Notes: generated by a model from the sequence alone, not told the origin. Shown: positions 15,130 to 28,035, numbered from the stretch's first letter. The stretch is DNA of 64,000 nt from Diphasiastrum complanatum (GCA_029204225.1 CM055095.1:47130510-47194509); one strand, 5' to 3'. A program made the numbers and translations.

Positions 15130-15600
15130 TGTTGCTTCCCTGCAAAATATAAGTTTTTTACTTTTGAATATGACATGGAAAAACTTGTATTTTATTTGCG
15201 CCAGACTGTATTGATCATGCCCACTTATTTTTCAGGAGAAAAGAATCTCAGATCTAGACACTTGTCCCTCAAAGCTTTGATGATCGCATCTATATTATCT
15301 ATAGAGACTTCATGTATGTTAGATGATTTTAGAAGAACAAGATTAAGTCTTTCACGTAGTTTTCTTTTTAGATCTCGATGGTGAATGATGTTGTTATCCA
15401 CTACTAATTTGAGACTGGAAATGATGAAATCAGCCAGCATGATTGCCTCATGACCATAAACTAAATGGAAGGGTGTTTGGCCTGTACTAGCTTTGTATGT
15501 GGATCAGAAAGCCCATATGGCTACCTGGAGTTTGTGTCTCCAATCTGTCCGACTAGCCTTGACCATCTTTGTTAGTGAACATACATAACCATACATTATC
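15130..15600 (-). pseudogene. Gypsy integrase C-terminal trace
   Basis: Minus-strand reading from about 15600 gives DWRHKLQVAIWAF, a stop, then STYKASTGQTPFHLVYGHEA and IMLADFIISSLKLVVDN. This is the conserved end of the gypsy integrase core (the usual WAYRT...TPFxLVYGxEA block). The rest of the frame to 15225 is open but unspecific. All upstream pol domains are missing, and a gypsy primer site follows within 40 bp, so a large internal deletion or recombination must have joined them. Confidence 0.75.
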
Positions 15601-15633
15601 TATTATAAACGAGAAAATTAATACTACGATTTT

Positions 15634-15649
15634 GGCAACAACGGCGCCA
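15634..15649 (-). promoter_or_regulatory. Primer-binding site, gypsy type
   Basis: Minus strand reads TGGCGCCGTTGTTGCC; the first 11 bases match the canonical plant gypsy primer site exactly. The LTR lies to the right. Confidence 0.7.
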
Positions 15650-16660
<1,011 letters not shown>

Positions 16661-16668
16661 GTACTTAA

Positions 16669-17611
16669 TCATAATAAAGATAAAAACATTAACAAAAAGA
16701 TAAAGTGAGACATCATAGACATCCATGAGATAGCTCCATAACCAATGAAAATAGCATATGCACTTATGGATTTTCTATCCATATGATCACTTGAAAAGCA
16801 GGATTCTGAAAATCCATAAAGGTTAGGTGTAGATCCACCATACATGATGCCTAAATCTCTAGATCCTGAGATGTATCTCAATAGTCGTTTTCCTATCTTC
16901 TAGTGAGATTCACTAGGATCATGCATGAATTGACTTGATCTACCAACACAATAGCTTAGATCTGGTCTTGTCTTGGTTAGATATACAAGAGATCCTATTA
17001 GCTTTGTATAGAGAGTAATGTCCTTGAAAGATCTTCATTACCTCTTATAGTTATCTTTAAATTTGATTCCATAGGTGTAGAAACAAATTTGAATTCATCC
17101 ATATGAAACCTTTTGATAATAGAGTTAGAGTACTTCTCTTGAAAAATATAAGTAGTTTTAAAAGTCCTAATCACTTCTATTCCTAGGATATAGTGCAAGT
17201 ATCCAAGATCATGAACCTCAAACTCATTCTTGAGAGCTATCTTGATATCATCTATATCTTGCTTATCACCGCCACGTAAAATAATGTCATCCACATAGAT
17301 TAAGAAGATAGTAACATCAATACCATTCATTCTAAAGTAGAGTGAATGATCATACTCACTCATAATGAAGTTATTTTGAACATCCAAACCATCTTCATCA
17401 TGAGTAAGATTACCTTGCTTGTCTCCTTGATCTCTCTTCTTCTTGTAGCACTCACTTGAAAAGTGTCCTTTGATGCCACAATAGAAGCACTTGAGCTTTG
17501 ATCTATCTTTCTTTTTTCCATTTGAAGAAGCCTCCCCTTGATTTTGCCCTTTAGACCACTTACTTTTACTTTTGCCCTATTTGCCCTTGATGAACATAGC
17601 CTCCTCTCCAA
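16669..17611 (-). pseudogene. Ty1/copia relic: zinc knuckle joined to RT and RNase H
   Basis: From 17611 the minus strand reads a Lys/Gly-rich gag tail and the knuckle CFYCGIKGHFSSEC, like family B at 26690-26900. Within about 20 codons it passes to mid-RT (EYDHSLYFRMNGIDVTIFL, then the intact catalytic YVDD). It continues with EFEVHDLGYLHYILGIEV and, after a break, RNase H start blocks (YISGSRDLGIMYGGSTPN, FSSDHMDRKSISAYAIFIG). Protease, integrase and the first half of RT are gone. A frameshift lies near 17390 at the junction, and another between RT and RNase H. Confidence 0.85.
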
Positions 17612-17614
17612 CTT

Positions 17615-18896
17615 GATTTTGAGCCATATTCACCATTGTATGGAAATACAATTTCATATAACTATAATTGTCCTTCAGAACCTAGTTCCACACTGGAAGG
17701 AGTTATATGAATCTCAATCCAATTGTCTTGTATTTAAAAATTTTCTTAAAAATAGAGGTTTGAAATTCAAAGAGAAATAGATTTGAGGGCTTACAGATTT
17801 TGTAAATAATGAGGTACCATTTTGGGATCAATTTTTATCTCATAATTTCTCAAAACACCCTAAACAGAAAACCAATGGATTTCTCTATTAGTATTACCAT
17901 TACAATTATCACTAATCATCAGTCTACAGATCATCCTCGCACAAGAAATCTCCTTTGGAATCACTAATGTCCCATACCACCAACTTTTCCTCCAAGAATT
18001 CTTTGCTTCTAGATTTGTTTACCCAAAAAAGTCAAAAAGATTATTTGTCTATCCTATATCCAAATACGAAATTAGAATCACAACCAATTTCAAGAGATAA
18101 ATCTAACCATTGAATTCCCTCATGCCCCTTAAGTGTTACTCAAAAAACACCACTCCGCATTGTACCCCGGCATGGACGAGACGAAATGTATCATTCAAGT
18201 ACAATTGAAATGTTGCAAGTGCATTTGACTAACCCAAAAGGAGCATGGATCTCAACAAACTGAATACCATATTGTCCTAGATATTCAATATCTATTTCAA
18301 AATCGGTAAAAAGAACTGAATTCTTTTACAGGTTAGAGCTCTCTTGGTTGTCTCATTCATTATAAAGAAACAGTCTATAATAAGAAATAATCCAAATTAT
18401 CAGATTTTTGTATAGAACACCATTCATCTCCTTTCACTTACAACATCCAAATCTAATTGCCAAATAGAGATGGTTCCATACATGAATTGTCCGACTTGCC
18501 ACTCACTTTTCCCTTAGAATTCGATTCCTCGAAATTTTAATTAACACTAGGAAAAAGAAATCCAAATTCCTAGAGGTAGTTTTCTAAAATAATTTCCAAT
18601 TGTTATTCTCACTTACTATCACTTATACTTCAGGAATTGAAAGTAAATGAAATAACTGGATCACATGGACAACCAATCATCTACTCCTCATGTTTCCTCT
18701 ATTTCATCCCTTCCAAAAATGGTTCAGACAGAAAGCCCCAAATTTGTACTAGGAAAAAGGTCAATTTGGAATCAGTAGTGTCTTTAACTACCAATCAACC
18801 CGTCAATTTTGATTGTTCATTAATTAAGTGTCGCACTTAATTACTGGCAAATCCTCTTGTGGATCAGCATAGAAACTGTTCCAATATGATTTACAT
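17615..18896. repeat. Long direct repeat, copy 1
   Basis: About 1.28 kb matching 62766-64000 in direct orientation, with substitutions and small indels. It starts at gatt-tgagccatattcacc in both copies. The minus strand contains protein-like stretches shared by both copies (for example FTDFEIDIEYLGQYGIQFVE at about 18170-18330), broken by stops. I do not recognise the family. It abuts a copia relic on the left in copy 1 but other sequence in copy 2. Confidence 0.85.
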
Positions 18897-20307
18897 TATT
18901 CTTGGTCTATATTGATCCCAAAACAAGAAATTCCCTCATTAGTTGACAGAGTCCAAAATCTTCAACTAAAACTGAAAGGACCTGTGACCTTAAAAATGTA
19001 ACTGATTTCAACTCAATAAGGTCATTCACTTGACAAGCGATTCTTGTTTGATCAATAACCAACGAATTTGAACAAATCCAAAACATTCATGGTTATTTCA
19101 AATTTTATGTAAACTGGGATTTTTAATTTCCGTTCGATATGGACCTAGACTGCGAAAATCGATCTAAAGCATTGACTTGGTAGTTTCACAGTTACCATCA
19201 CATTTCAAAAGGATTCTGAAACATCCGGCATGGATCAAATATGACATGCAGTGATTTCTAAAAATAGATCAATTTTTTACATAAATTGCAAATCAGCTTT
19301 TTGAACTAGAATTGTCAAAAATAGCTTCATGAATGATATTTTCTCTGATCAATCTACTAAACACCCATGTACCATGCATCCAAACATGCATACAGATCTA
19401 TCCATACATTTCAACAACATAAGAGCATTATACTGAGTTGCATGCATGCATGCATCAAAACAATTCAAAAAAATTTCAAATTTTAGTTCAAAAATTGTCA
19501 AACTTACGATAGCCATAACTTTTTTCACATGACACCAAATTGGTCGTTGTAAAGCATAGTACAGAGGGAGATAGGTCTACAAGACACTTGTCATGTCACC
19601 TGGACACCTAGGCTTCACACGTGTAAAATCGTAACTGATCTGGATTCAAGCAGGACTTCTACAAGGTGATTTCATCAAAAATCCATTTCCAGCCCAATAA
19701 GCATCCAATTAGATGTTACAAGCACTCTAATAAGGTTCATTAGAGAGGCGTAGAGGCTTCTATCAAGTCCAGCAAGCAATCATAGGCTCAGATCATGCAA
19801 AAAATGCATTTTTGGACTCCTTCAACAAGCAAAACTTCAATATAATGGTGCCTAAGCCTCACACAACCAAATTGGATGCATGATGGCTCAAAACAGAGGA
19901 GCCAGAGGAAATCGATCATATCTTTAGGTTTTTAATGAGATCATATCACCATTTGATAGGTATTCATGCTCAGAAGTCCCCAAAAATACACTATTTTTTG
20001 ACTTTTTGAGACCCTTAATGTTGTCCCCCAATCCATTTAAAGTTCATCACAGACTTAGGAAAGCTTCATTACCCTTTGAAAATGTGCATGCAAAGTATTT
20101 GCCATGAATTATTAGAAAATGGACCCCAAAATTAGTACAAAAACCATTAAAAAAACCATGTTTTTATCAATATTGACCAAAATTTGTAGATCCAATCCAC
20201 AATTAAGTGCAATCAGACCCAAATCCCTGTTAATCAATTACATGCAAGCACTACAAGTCTTGATTTCAGTCAATTATGGTTCTTGTAGCCCATTTGTAGT
20301 CCAAAAA
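18897..20307. other. AT-rich, no gene recognised
   Basis: No credible coding region. It contains a short tgcatgcatgcatgca run at 19439-19455 and one cacacgtgt palindrome at 19617. Confidence 0.45.
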
Positions 20308-21277
20308 TTTCGGAGAAAATTTGATTTTCTCTCGATGCGTGCACTACTGGTGACTTAGTAGGCGAGCACAAGAACATATGGTAGGGCAAGCGATGAGCAG
20401 ACAACCAGACAAATCAATCAGAGGGCCAAACAGAATAGCATTGCAGTATTGACACAAACCTGAATGTAGAAGACAAAGTTGTAATAAAATTAAGTATAAC
20501 AAAATATACAAGTCAATAATGCAAGTGAGCACAAGACAATAGCGGGTGAAACCATGTACTCACAAAGCTAACTACAATCTGTAAAAGTTATGAGCCTATT
20601 ACTAACAATCTGTCTGAAAGAAGGAATCAATGCGTGAAAGCATCTACAATGTCTATCTCACATGTTACGAAAATTAGGCTTACTGATTTCACTTATCTTG
20701 TTTGTTTGACATTGCTTGCGCTTATACCTAAATACAGAGATGGTATTAACTATATACATAATTTTATAGGTGTGCAGATGAAGAAGGTATAAAAGTGGTT
20801 GTGACGTCTATAGGAGATCGTGGGCGGCTGTTGTTGTTGTCAAATCTGATCGCACAACGCATAGAACGAGCGTGAAGAGGCTGCGACGTCGGGCTTCGCC
20901 AAAAATAACATTGGTGAAAATGCAAAAATTGCGACACCATTTGGCCTTTGGCCTTGTCCTTACCTAAAGGCAACTGTCACATTTTTAAAGGCAAGTGTCA
21001 CCTATCATAAATTGCGTGTAAAAATGCAATGTCGTATTTTTCGCATTTTTTGCCTGTTCAAGTTTACTTGTAAATATGCAGGCGGTGCAACAATCGTATT
21101 TTTTTCTTGTCATAAATTGTGAGTAAAAATGCAAACTGTTGCAACTGTCACCTTTTTCGCCTATCTTATTTTACGTGTAAATATGCAAACTGTGGGACAA
21201 AACAAGTAAAAATGCAGCAGCATGAATGGAGGTAGATTAACATAGGCTTTAGGAGAGTAAAGGAAATAAATCCAACA
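20308..21277 (-). repeat. LTR, family E (3' LTR)
   Basis: About 970 bp. The minus strand begins TGTTGGATTTATTTCC next to the polypurine tract and ends at ...TTTTCTCCG, where the expected TG (plus-strand start) has become TT. It matches 29271-29857 and 61700-62460. Confidence 0.8.
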
Positions 21278-21302
21278 CCCCCCCCCCCCCCCCCCCCCCC
21301 CC
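21278..21302 (-). promoter_or_regulatory. Expanded polypurine tract (25 G on the minus strand)
   Basis: Twenty-five consecutive C on the plus strand exactly where the element's polypurine tract should be. Equivalent positions in relatives have about 6 C (62462-62467; 42503-42508). Confidence 0.9.
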
Positions 21303-21830
21303 TTAATCTGGATCCGTGAATGCCTTGATTTTTAGACTAAGCAATGCACAAAACTTGTTGTGTACATTAACACTTAATGCCTTTATAAATATATCTACAA
21401 CCATGTCCTGCGTTAAGCTTACCTCCTTGTTGAGAACCTTGCCTCTAATATAGTGATATCGAATTTCAATGTGCTTACTCCTAGAGTGAAATCTAGGGTT
21501 GGTCGATAAGGCAATAGCACTCTGATTATCACAAAATATGATAGTAGGGCTGTGCTGATTCAAACTAATGTCAATAAATTTCTCAACCAAAACACTTCTT
21601 TAATAGATTGAGAAGCAGCAATGTATTTTGCTTCTATAGATGAAATAGCAATAGAGCTTTGCTTACGACTGTTCCATGAGATAAGACCGTCGTTGAAGAA
21701 GAATGTAAATCCAGATGTGGACTTATGATTGTCTACATCTCCTCCCCAACTTGCATCAAAATATCCACTCAACTGATGAAGATTGTCATTGTTGACTTTT
21801 CCATAGCTGATGCACTGGTCCATGGTAGCT
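21303..21830 (-). pseudogene. Copia RNase H, family E
   Basis: Blocks in order from the right: SGYFDASWGGDVDNHKSTSG, WNSRKQSSIAISSIEAKYIA, then (frame change near 21590) FCDNQSAIALSTNPRFHSR, HIEIRYHYIRG and VVDIFIKAL. These are the copia RNase H Asp/Glu/Asp contexts. The domain ends at FTDPD and a stop just before the polypurine tract. One frameshift splits it. Confidence 0.85.
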
Positions 21831-22760
21831 CAAATATACATCATGACTCTTATGAGAGCCTTCCAATGGGTAATGTCAAGATTAGCCATAGATTGGTTGA
21901 TTGAGCTTACTGCAAAAGAGATGTCAGGTCTTGTACAGACCATTACGTACATGAGAGATCCAAGTATCTAAGGATACTCTCTCATCTGCTCCTCTTTTTG
22001 CTTGGTCTGAGGACATTGGTCCCTTGACAGATGTAGGCCTGGATCCATCAGTGAGTGAGCTAACTTATAATTCATCAGATTGTATCTATCTAGAACATTC
22101 TGAAGATACCTTTGTTGAGTAATATAAATCAATCGTCTCGCTCTATCTCGGTGGATTTGAATGCCCAAACCAAAGTGAACTTCACCCAGATCAGTCATGT
22201 CGAACTCAGAAAATAGCATCTGTTTAACATCCTTAACCAAATTGATATTGTTGCTGAAAAGCAATGTATCATCCATATATAAGGTGATGATAATGAAGGA
22301 TTGTTGCATTGACTTGGAATAGATGTTGTAATCAGTAGTGCTTGGCTGGAAATCTTGGTGGATGAGGAATGTGTTGATCCTCTGAAACCAGGCTCTGGCA
22401 GACTATTTCAAGCCGTAAAGTGCCTTATGGAGTTTACAGACATGATTTTTCATACCTTTTAGAATATATCATTTGGGCTCAAAAATGTAGATGTCTTCTT
22501 CTATAACTCCATTCAAATAAGTTGTTTGTACATCAAGTTGATGCACTCAAGGTCGGCTGCTGCTACATATGATAGGAGGGCTTAGATCGATGAATGCTTG
22601 AGTACTGGACTGAAAGTCTCACTTAAAGATCCATTTGCAATCGATGATATTGCAGCCAATAGGAGCTTCGACTAATGACCACGTCTGGTTTTTGTTTAGA
22701 GAGGAATACTCTTTGTCCATGGATTTTCTCTAGAGATCAAAGTCTGGTTGACTAGGTGCC
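21831..22760 (-). pseudogene. Copia reverse transcriptase, family E
   Basis: RT core with SARAWFQRINTFLI, the catalytic motif YMDD in ITLYMDDTLLFSN, then FDMTDLGEVHFGLGIQI and YLQNVLDRYNLMNYK. The sequence ends with TRPDISFAVSSINQSMANL before RNase H. Upstream parts (22400-22760) are recognisable but broken by stops, including one in the YGLKQS block. Confidence 0.85.
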
Positions 22761-23457
22761 TCTTCGACTGTCATCGGTTCCCGTATCAAAAGACAGGCAG
22801 ACTCAGGAGTATACCTTGTGAATTGTGTGCACACTCGGCTTAATATTTCTAGAGGAATTGACTGATGAACCATTCTTAGGACTTGTTGCTAGATAGCAGC
22901 AACATCTTTATCTGATTCTTTGTCATATAGTGGATCGATGATGGACATGCTTGAGCCTGAAGTTCGAATTGGCTTGTCGATGGCAGACATTGAAGGTTTT
23001 CATGGAACAATGCCTTTGTCTTTGATGTTGATGAACTGATCCTCGATAAAGATTGTGTCTCGGCTGAACAAGATCTACTGGGTATCGGGGTCGTACATCT
23101 TGTAAGTGCTATCAGATGAAGTGTATCCAGTCAGGATGGTCTTGAGACCTTGGAAGTTGAATTTCTTTCTCGTGTCTTTTGAGATCTACTCGTAGGTGAT
23201 ACATCCGAACACTTGTAGGTTCTTCACAGAAGGCTTAGATCATGTCCACTTATGGGGTGTTCTACCTGAGAGGGCCTTGGTTGAACATACATCTGTTCTA
23301 GATGTAAGCTGTAGTGGAGATAGCTTTGGCCCAGAAGCTCTTGGCTAGCATACATTTAGCTGATTCAACCAAGGTACGATTCTTCCTCTCAGCCAAGCCA
23401 TTTGACTAAGGAGAATAAGGAGTGGTAAATTGTTGCTCAATGCCTTAACGTTGGCAG
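22761..23457 (-). pseudogene. Copia integrase C-terminal part and linker, family E
   Basis: From 23457: a TPYSP-type block, then ERKNRTLVESAKCML, AYIQNRCMF, and further down GYTSSDSTYKMYDPDTQ followed by a stop and LFSRDTIFIEDQFIN. These are the end of the integrase core and the C-terminal GKGY/SRDV region. The first two catalytic Asp contexts are missing because the nested element and a deletion replaced them. Confidence 0.8.
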
Positions 23458-24111
23458 TGTGAAGGATTTCAGATCATTCAAGATTCAATCCATGTCCCTG
23501 ATCTTTGGTTACAATAAGGAGCAAACCAACAATCCTACCAATGTAGAAAAATCAGTATCTACATACAAAATGAGATGCAAACTTTAAGAGAACTTGATCA
23601 AACGTGAATCAAAACATAAAACATGTTTGTTGTCCATAAAATTACAGTACCCTACTGTATTTCACATGTGTGGAACCGAAAATGGCAATAAATGAGCATT
23701 CTACACACACGATTGCAAGATATCACCAAGAGAGTGCACCAATGAGTAGTAGAACCCAAAGAGAACCATGTATAATGATGAAATGAGAGATAGAAGAGAG
23801 AAGATGTGTCTCTCCATGAGTTACATCCTTTTATAGAGTGTCCAAACCCTATTTGGCCACTTGGATTTCCCTCCAAAATGTAAACCCTACTATTTTTGGG
23901 TCTAGATTCAATGTACCCAAAGTTCAAATTTGAATCTCTCTCAAACTTGACTACCAACTTTCCCACACTTTCAAAAAGTGTTTATTGAATGTATTTTAAA
24001 CTAATATAACTTCAAAAAGCTTATCTCTAAGTCTAAAATGAGTTTTGGCCTCTTATTGACAATTTACCAAAATATGACTAAACTAGACTAAACTAGTTGA
24101 AATCTCTCACA
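23458..24111 (-). repeat. LTR, family B (3' LTR)
   Basis: Minus strand TGTGAGAGATTTCAAC...ATCCTTCACA. TATA-like CTATAAAAGG at 23827-23836 (minus), and cacatgtgtgg at 23665. Related LTRs lie at 46049-46578 and 61008-61288 (both plus). Confidence 0.85.
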
Positions 24112-24120
24112 CTCCCTCTT

Positions 24121-25060
24121 CAACTAGTTTTGGCATAGTTTTGACAATAGAACTTTGATCCAACTTTAGAATGATCTCCATCCTAAGTATAGGTCTCCTT
24201 TTAAAGGTTCTAAAGTATCTTTCATAATTGATATAGAGAATAGTGTCCAAATTAGATGCTTCACTTTTTCTTACATCAATTTTACACATCAAGATATAAC
24301 TAGAACATGAAGAACCAAATAGAATGTGAATGAAATGATTCCTCCATATTTCAAACTTTGAATTCTCTGAAAAATTATAGAAACTAAACAATAAATGTGA
24401 GTGATGACCATTTGCTTGCTTGTCTCCTCCAACTTTGTCCTTTCTTGATATGTCTCCACCATAAAACTCCATGAATGAGCCTCCATTTCCATCTTGCCAC
24501 AAGAAACCATCAAACCTTGGAAATCCATGAGTAGGTGAGTACATTAATTATGCAAATCCAGCACCACATGACTCCATAAACCAAGTAGGTTGCACTAATC
24601 CATCTTCAAGATCTACTTGACACAAGAAAATGACCATGAATTCACCAAAAATTGACAATCTCCAAGTATTGGCACCAAGTAGCTCAAACATGAGATAGAA
24701 CAAGTAAAGTAAACTTGAACAAAACTTCTTTTCTGCTCCTTTAACCTTACTTCAGTTTGAATACTCCTACAAAAATAGATCCATAACATCTTTGCCAAAT
24801 AACCTTCCTTTGATGTTCTTGACTAGCTCCAAACTGCCACCTTTCCTTTTGTGTTGTTGAAGCCCTTTGAGACCAACCTCTTGATCTTCCTCTTGACCAT
24901 CAAAATCATTGAACAAACTTTGTTTTTCAAATCCATTACTTGATTTTCCAATATGAAAACCATGAGAACCAATACCCACTTGCATAGCATCATCCACACA
25001 AGAAAATTCTCCAAAACATGTGAGTAAAGCAAAATGAGTCGCTTCCACTTGTTTACCTTT
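24121..25060 (-). other. 3' region of family B with unidentified open frames
   Basis: Open stretches of 145 (24107-24544) and 93 codons (24767-25048) between the RT trace and the polypurine tract. No domain recognised. The 145-codon frame resembles 48700-48990 (plus), e.g. MCKIDVRKSEASNLD against ICKIDVRNSEASNMD, so the region is a family trait of these elements. Confidence 0.5.
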
Positions 25061-25097
25061 CTCTTGAACATCAAAGATATCAAGGACAAGAATATCT

Positions 25098-25406
25098 TCA
25101 GACCTGATCTAGATCCAACAAGATCTCATCGATGCTTGATTTCGAATTTCCACAAAGGTTAGTGAAAACAATGTCACCAATGTCAGCATCATAAATCAAA
25201 AGATAGATTCCAAACTTTCCATCCAACATGAAGTAGAGTAGGTGAAGATGAGTATCAAACCTAATAAATCCAGCCTTCTTGAGTCCATAACAAACCTCAA
25301 TAAGCTCACCAATGAGATCTTCCTTGCCTTGAAGATATTGCCTCTCGATTTGCTCCATGTAGTCTTCTCCAACCAACCTTTTGCCATCTTGATCATGAGT
25401 GATCAA
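25098..25406 (-). pseudogene. Degenerate copia RT fragment, family B
   Basis: 102 codons that align by eye with mid-RT: GKEDLIGELIEVCYGLKKAG corresponds to the usual KED...LKKALYGLKQA, then FDTHLHLL, then IYLLIYDADIGDIVFT where the catalytic YVDD should be. The second catalytic Asp pair is destroyed (YDAD). The rest of RT and all of RNase H are not readable. Confidence 0.6.
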
Positions 25407-25477
25407 TTCACAATCATAGAATCATGAGATCCATGCCTTGGATCTTCCCAAGAACCAATCTTCCATTGCTCTTTCCT

Positions 25478-26197
25478 TCATAAGACTCCCTCTTGATGAT
25501 TAACCTCAAAAACATTAGAAGCCATGAAAAAAATGATTAGTACCTTCAACATAAGGATGATTGAAGTACTCTCTTTTTTCAAACAAGAACTTCTACTCAT
25601 TTTTTTAGGTAATGACTCATATGATAATGATTCTTCCTCACTATCATTCACAATGACAAAATTCAAACTACATCCTACTTTGAACTCTTCACATACTTCT
25701 CTTCTTCTTGACTTGTGACTATCTCCCTCACCAAGTCTCTTAATAGAACCATTTGATCTACTCTCTTTATGAAGACATGTGACTTCACTTGCTGCAAAAA
25801 TGACTTTCTTGGACTCATCACAAAAGAATGTAGAAGAACCACCTCCTTCATGAATGCACCTAGCAACATCTTTTCCCATATGATCAAAGAAATCATTAGC
25901 AACAATCTTTTCCAAGGAAGAACCTTTACCTCCATTGAAGAAGTTAGCTCTCTCCTTACCTTTTGCAAGGCTTGCACTTGCCATGAAGAACATTGAGACA
26001 CCATCATTATCCTCAAGACCAGCCAAGTTAGCACAAAGATGAACATCTCCAAGAAGCATATTAGATCTTGACCTAGATCTAGCATACGGAAGCTTTTTAG
26101 ACTTTGCATAAGATCCACCAATCTTATTGATGCTAAAAGGGAACTTTGGAAAGTTGAGACCAATCTCCTTTTCCATTTCATCCTTTTTGTTAGCCAT
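25478..26197 (-). CDS. Unidentified ORF inside family B element
   Basis: 239 codons without a stop, beginning MANKKDEMEKEIGLNF, overlapping the end of the protease ORF in another frame. It is Ser/Lys/Glu-rich with an acidic cluster VNDSEEESLSYE near residue 190. It occupies the place where integrase would be expected but has none of its motifs. It could be a strongly diverged linker, a replacement sequence, or chance. No function is assigned. Confidence 0.35.
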   Translation of the reverse strand: MANKKDEMEKEIGLNFPKFPFSINKIGGSYAKSKKLPYARSRSRSNMLLGDVHLCANLAGLEDNDGVSMFFMASASLAKGKERANFFNGGKGSSLEKIVANDFFDHMGKDVARCIHEGGGSSTFFCDESKKVIFAASEVTCLHKESRSNGSIKRLGEGDSHKSRRREVCEEFKVGCSLNFVIVNDSEEESLSYESLPKKMSRSSCLKKESTSIILMLKVLIIFFMASNVFEVNHQEGVL

Positions 26198-26199
26198 AA

Positions 26200-26904
26200 A
26201 AAAGCATCAAGCTTGAAAAGTCTACCTTGTCTATTGCCCCTAGCAATCAAGATTTTTTCCTTTGTAATGAAATAAGCATCACCACCAAACTTTACCATGT
26301 ATCCTTCCTCTATCATTTGACCAACACTTAGCAAATTCTTTGAAAGTAAAGGACTGTGAAGAACACCATCAAGTCTTGCTTTCCTATTAGTAGAGAGATA
26401 AATAGGAATTGAACCAATACCTTCAATCACACACTCACCACCATTGGCCATGTGAATTGCCTTCTCGGCTCCATCATAAGTGACCAAAGAAGTAAAGAAC
26501 TCCTTGTGACTAGTCATGTGTGAACTAGCCCCACTATCAATCCATCTTGAATCTTTGTCACCTTCACTTGATTTTCGACTTGAAGAACACATCAAAAGAG
26601 AATCACCACCACCTAGATCCTCATCATTAGTAGTAAAGTTGATTTTCTTGCTACCTTCATCTCTTTGCTTCTTCAAACATTCATTTGCAAAATGCCCTTT
26701 GATTCCAAAATAAAAGCATTTAACCTTAGACTTATCCTTCTTTTTGCCAAAAGAGGAAGTCTCACCTTGATCTTGACCTTTAGACCACTTGCCTTTGTCT
26801 TTGCCCTTGAACTTGCCTTTGATGGACATAGCCTCCTCTTCATAATGAGATGTTGATGTAGATCCACCTCCTCTTGATTGAAGCCTATACTTCTCATTCA
26901 CCAA
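26200..26904 (-). pseudogene. Copia gag tail, zinc knuckle and protease, family B
   Basis: Upper part of the frame 26904-25675. It carries a Lys/Gly-rich gag tail (KGKFKGKDKGKWSKGQ), the knuckle CFYFGIKGHFANEC (second Cys replaced by Phe), and protease with DSGASSHMTSH and GIGSIPIYL. It ends with LHSPLLSKNLLSVGQM and a GAG-pre-integrase-like end GRLFKLDAF. After about 26200 the frame loses homology. Confidence 0.8.
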
Positions 26905-27449
26905 GTCTCTTGCAAATCCACAATACTTGGCAAAGTCTTTTGAATAGCAAAACTTTGAACAAGATTAGCATGATCATCCAACAAGCCATTAAGTAGAACT
27001 TGATCAAGTTCTACCTCCTTAATGCTTTCATCAATACATGCTAACTCATCGTCGAATGCTTTAACCCTGAAAACAAAAGCATGAGTACTCTCTTCCTTCT
27101 TTTTCAAACTTTGAAATATTTGCCTCCCAAGAGTACGCACTCTTGATGTAGACTTGGATTCATAAAGCTTCTTCAAAGCTTCCCAAGCCTCCAAAGATGA
27201 TGTGCACTTACCAACATCCTTGAGAAGCTCATTGGTAACATTCATCTTAATCATGTGTAGAGCTCTTTTAGCTCTCTTGTAATACCTCACTTGATCTTGT
27301 TGAGTTGTTGGTCTCTCCTTCAAACCTACAACAATATCCATCAACTCATTCATCTCCAATAAGGACTCCATCCTCACCTTCTAAGTAGAATAGTTGATTG
27401 AGGTAAGCCTATCATTGCTCTCCAACATAAAGCCTCAACTTGTAGCCAT
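26898..27449 (-). pseudogene. Copia gag, family B
   Basis: 159-codon open part (26898-27377) with ALHMIKMNVTNELLKDVGKC, LEAWEALKKLYESKS and DELACIDESIKEVELDQVLL, the UBN2-type gag. Sequence from 27449 supplies the true N-terminus (MATS, stop, ...LTSINYST, stop, KVRMESLLEM): a Trp codon of the conserved W-K-x-R-M block has become a stop. Confidence 0.85.
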
Positions 27450-28023
27450 GTTGAAGTGACCTGATCTTCTCTTTCAACCTGTTCCAATGCACAAAGAACT
27501 CTCTTGAATGTCAACAAATGAACTCAAGAAGAAATCACAAAGATATGGAACATCTCAAATCTCTTCTAGCACTTCTAGCTAGAAAATCAACACATAGAAT
27601 AGTGAGATCTTGATCAACCTATGATCTATCCTCAATCTAATGATTTTTTCTACTTCCTAAGATTGAAACACACTCAAATGAAGTTCTAGAGATCCAATCA
27701 AAATTAAAGTTTTGACAAAATCACAAAAAATTGAATATCTCAAATTCTACGTGCAATTTTTAGAAATTTGATATATCTTCTTGTAGACTCCAATGAGACC
27801 TTCCTAATGCACCAAAAATCATCTAAATCCAGTAAACCAAGTGTGAAATCAGAATTTATCAAGTATATAACCCTATATTGAATTTTGGCCTACAAAAGAT
27901 CAATTCTACACATGCAAAAATGCTGATTTTTGAGTAGAAATCAATCTAGCATGCTCTAGCATTGGTAACTCCTCCAGATCTTTGCTAACGATGGCTGATC
28001 CTTTCATAACTTGAAACACAAGA

Positions 28024-28035
28024 GCTCTGATACCA
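28024..28035 (-). promoter_or_regulatory. Primer-binding site, initiator Met-tRNA, family B
   Basis: Minus strand reads TGGTATCAGAGC, the full canonical copia primer site, directly next to the LTR end CCTGCACA. Confidence 0.9.

Noticed and set aside
17615-18896. The duplicated unit as plastid or mitochondrial DNA (AT-rich, protein-like)
   Set aside because: I could not match any organelle gene, and both copies decay similarly in nuclear transposon surroundings.
19439-19455. tgcatgcatgcatgca run as a regulatory (RY) element
   Set aside because: A short simple repeat with no gene nearby.
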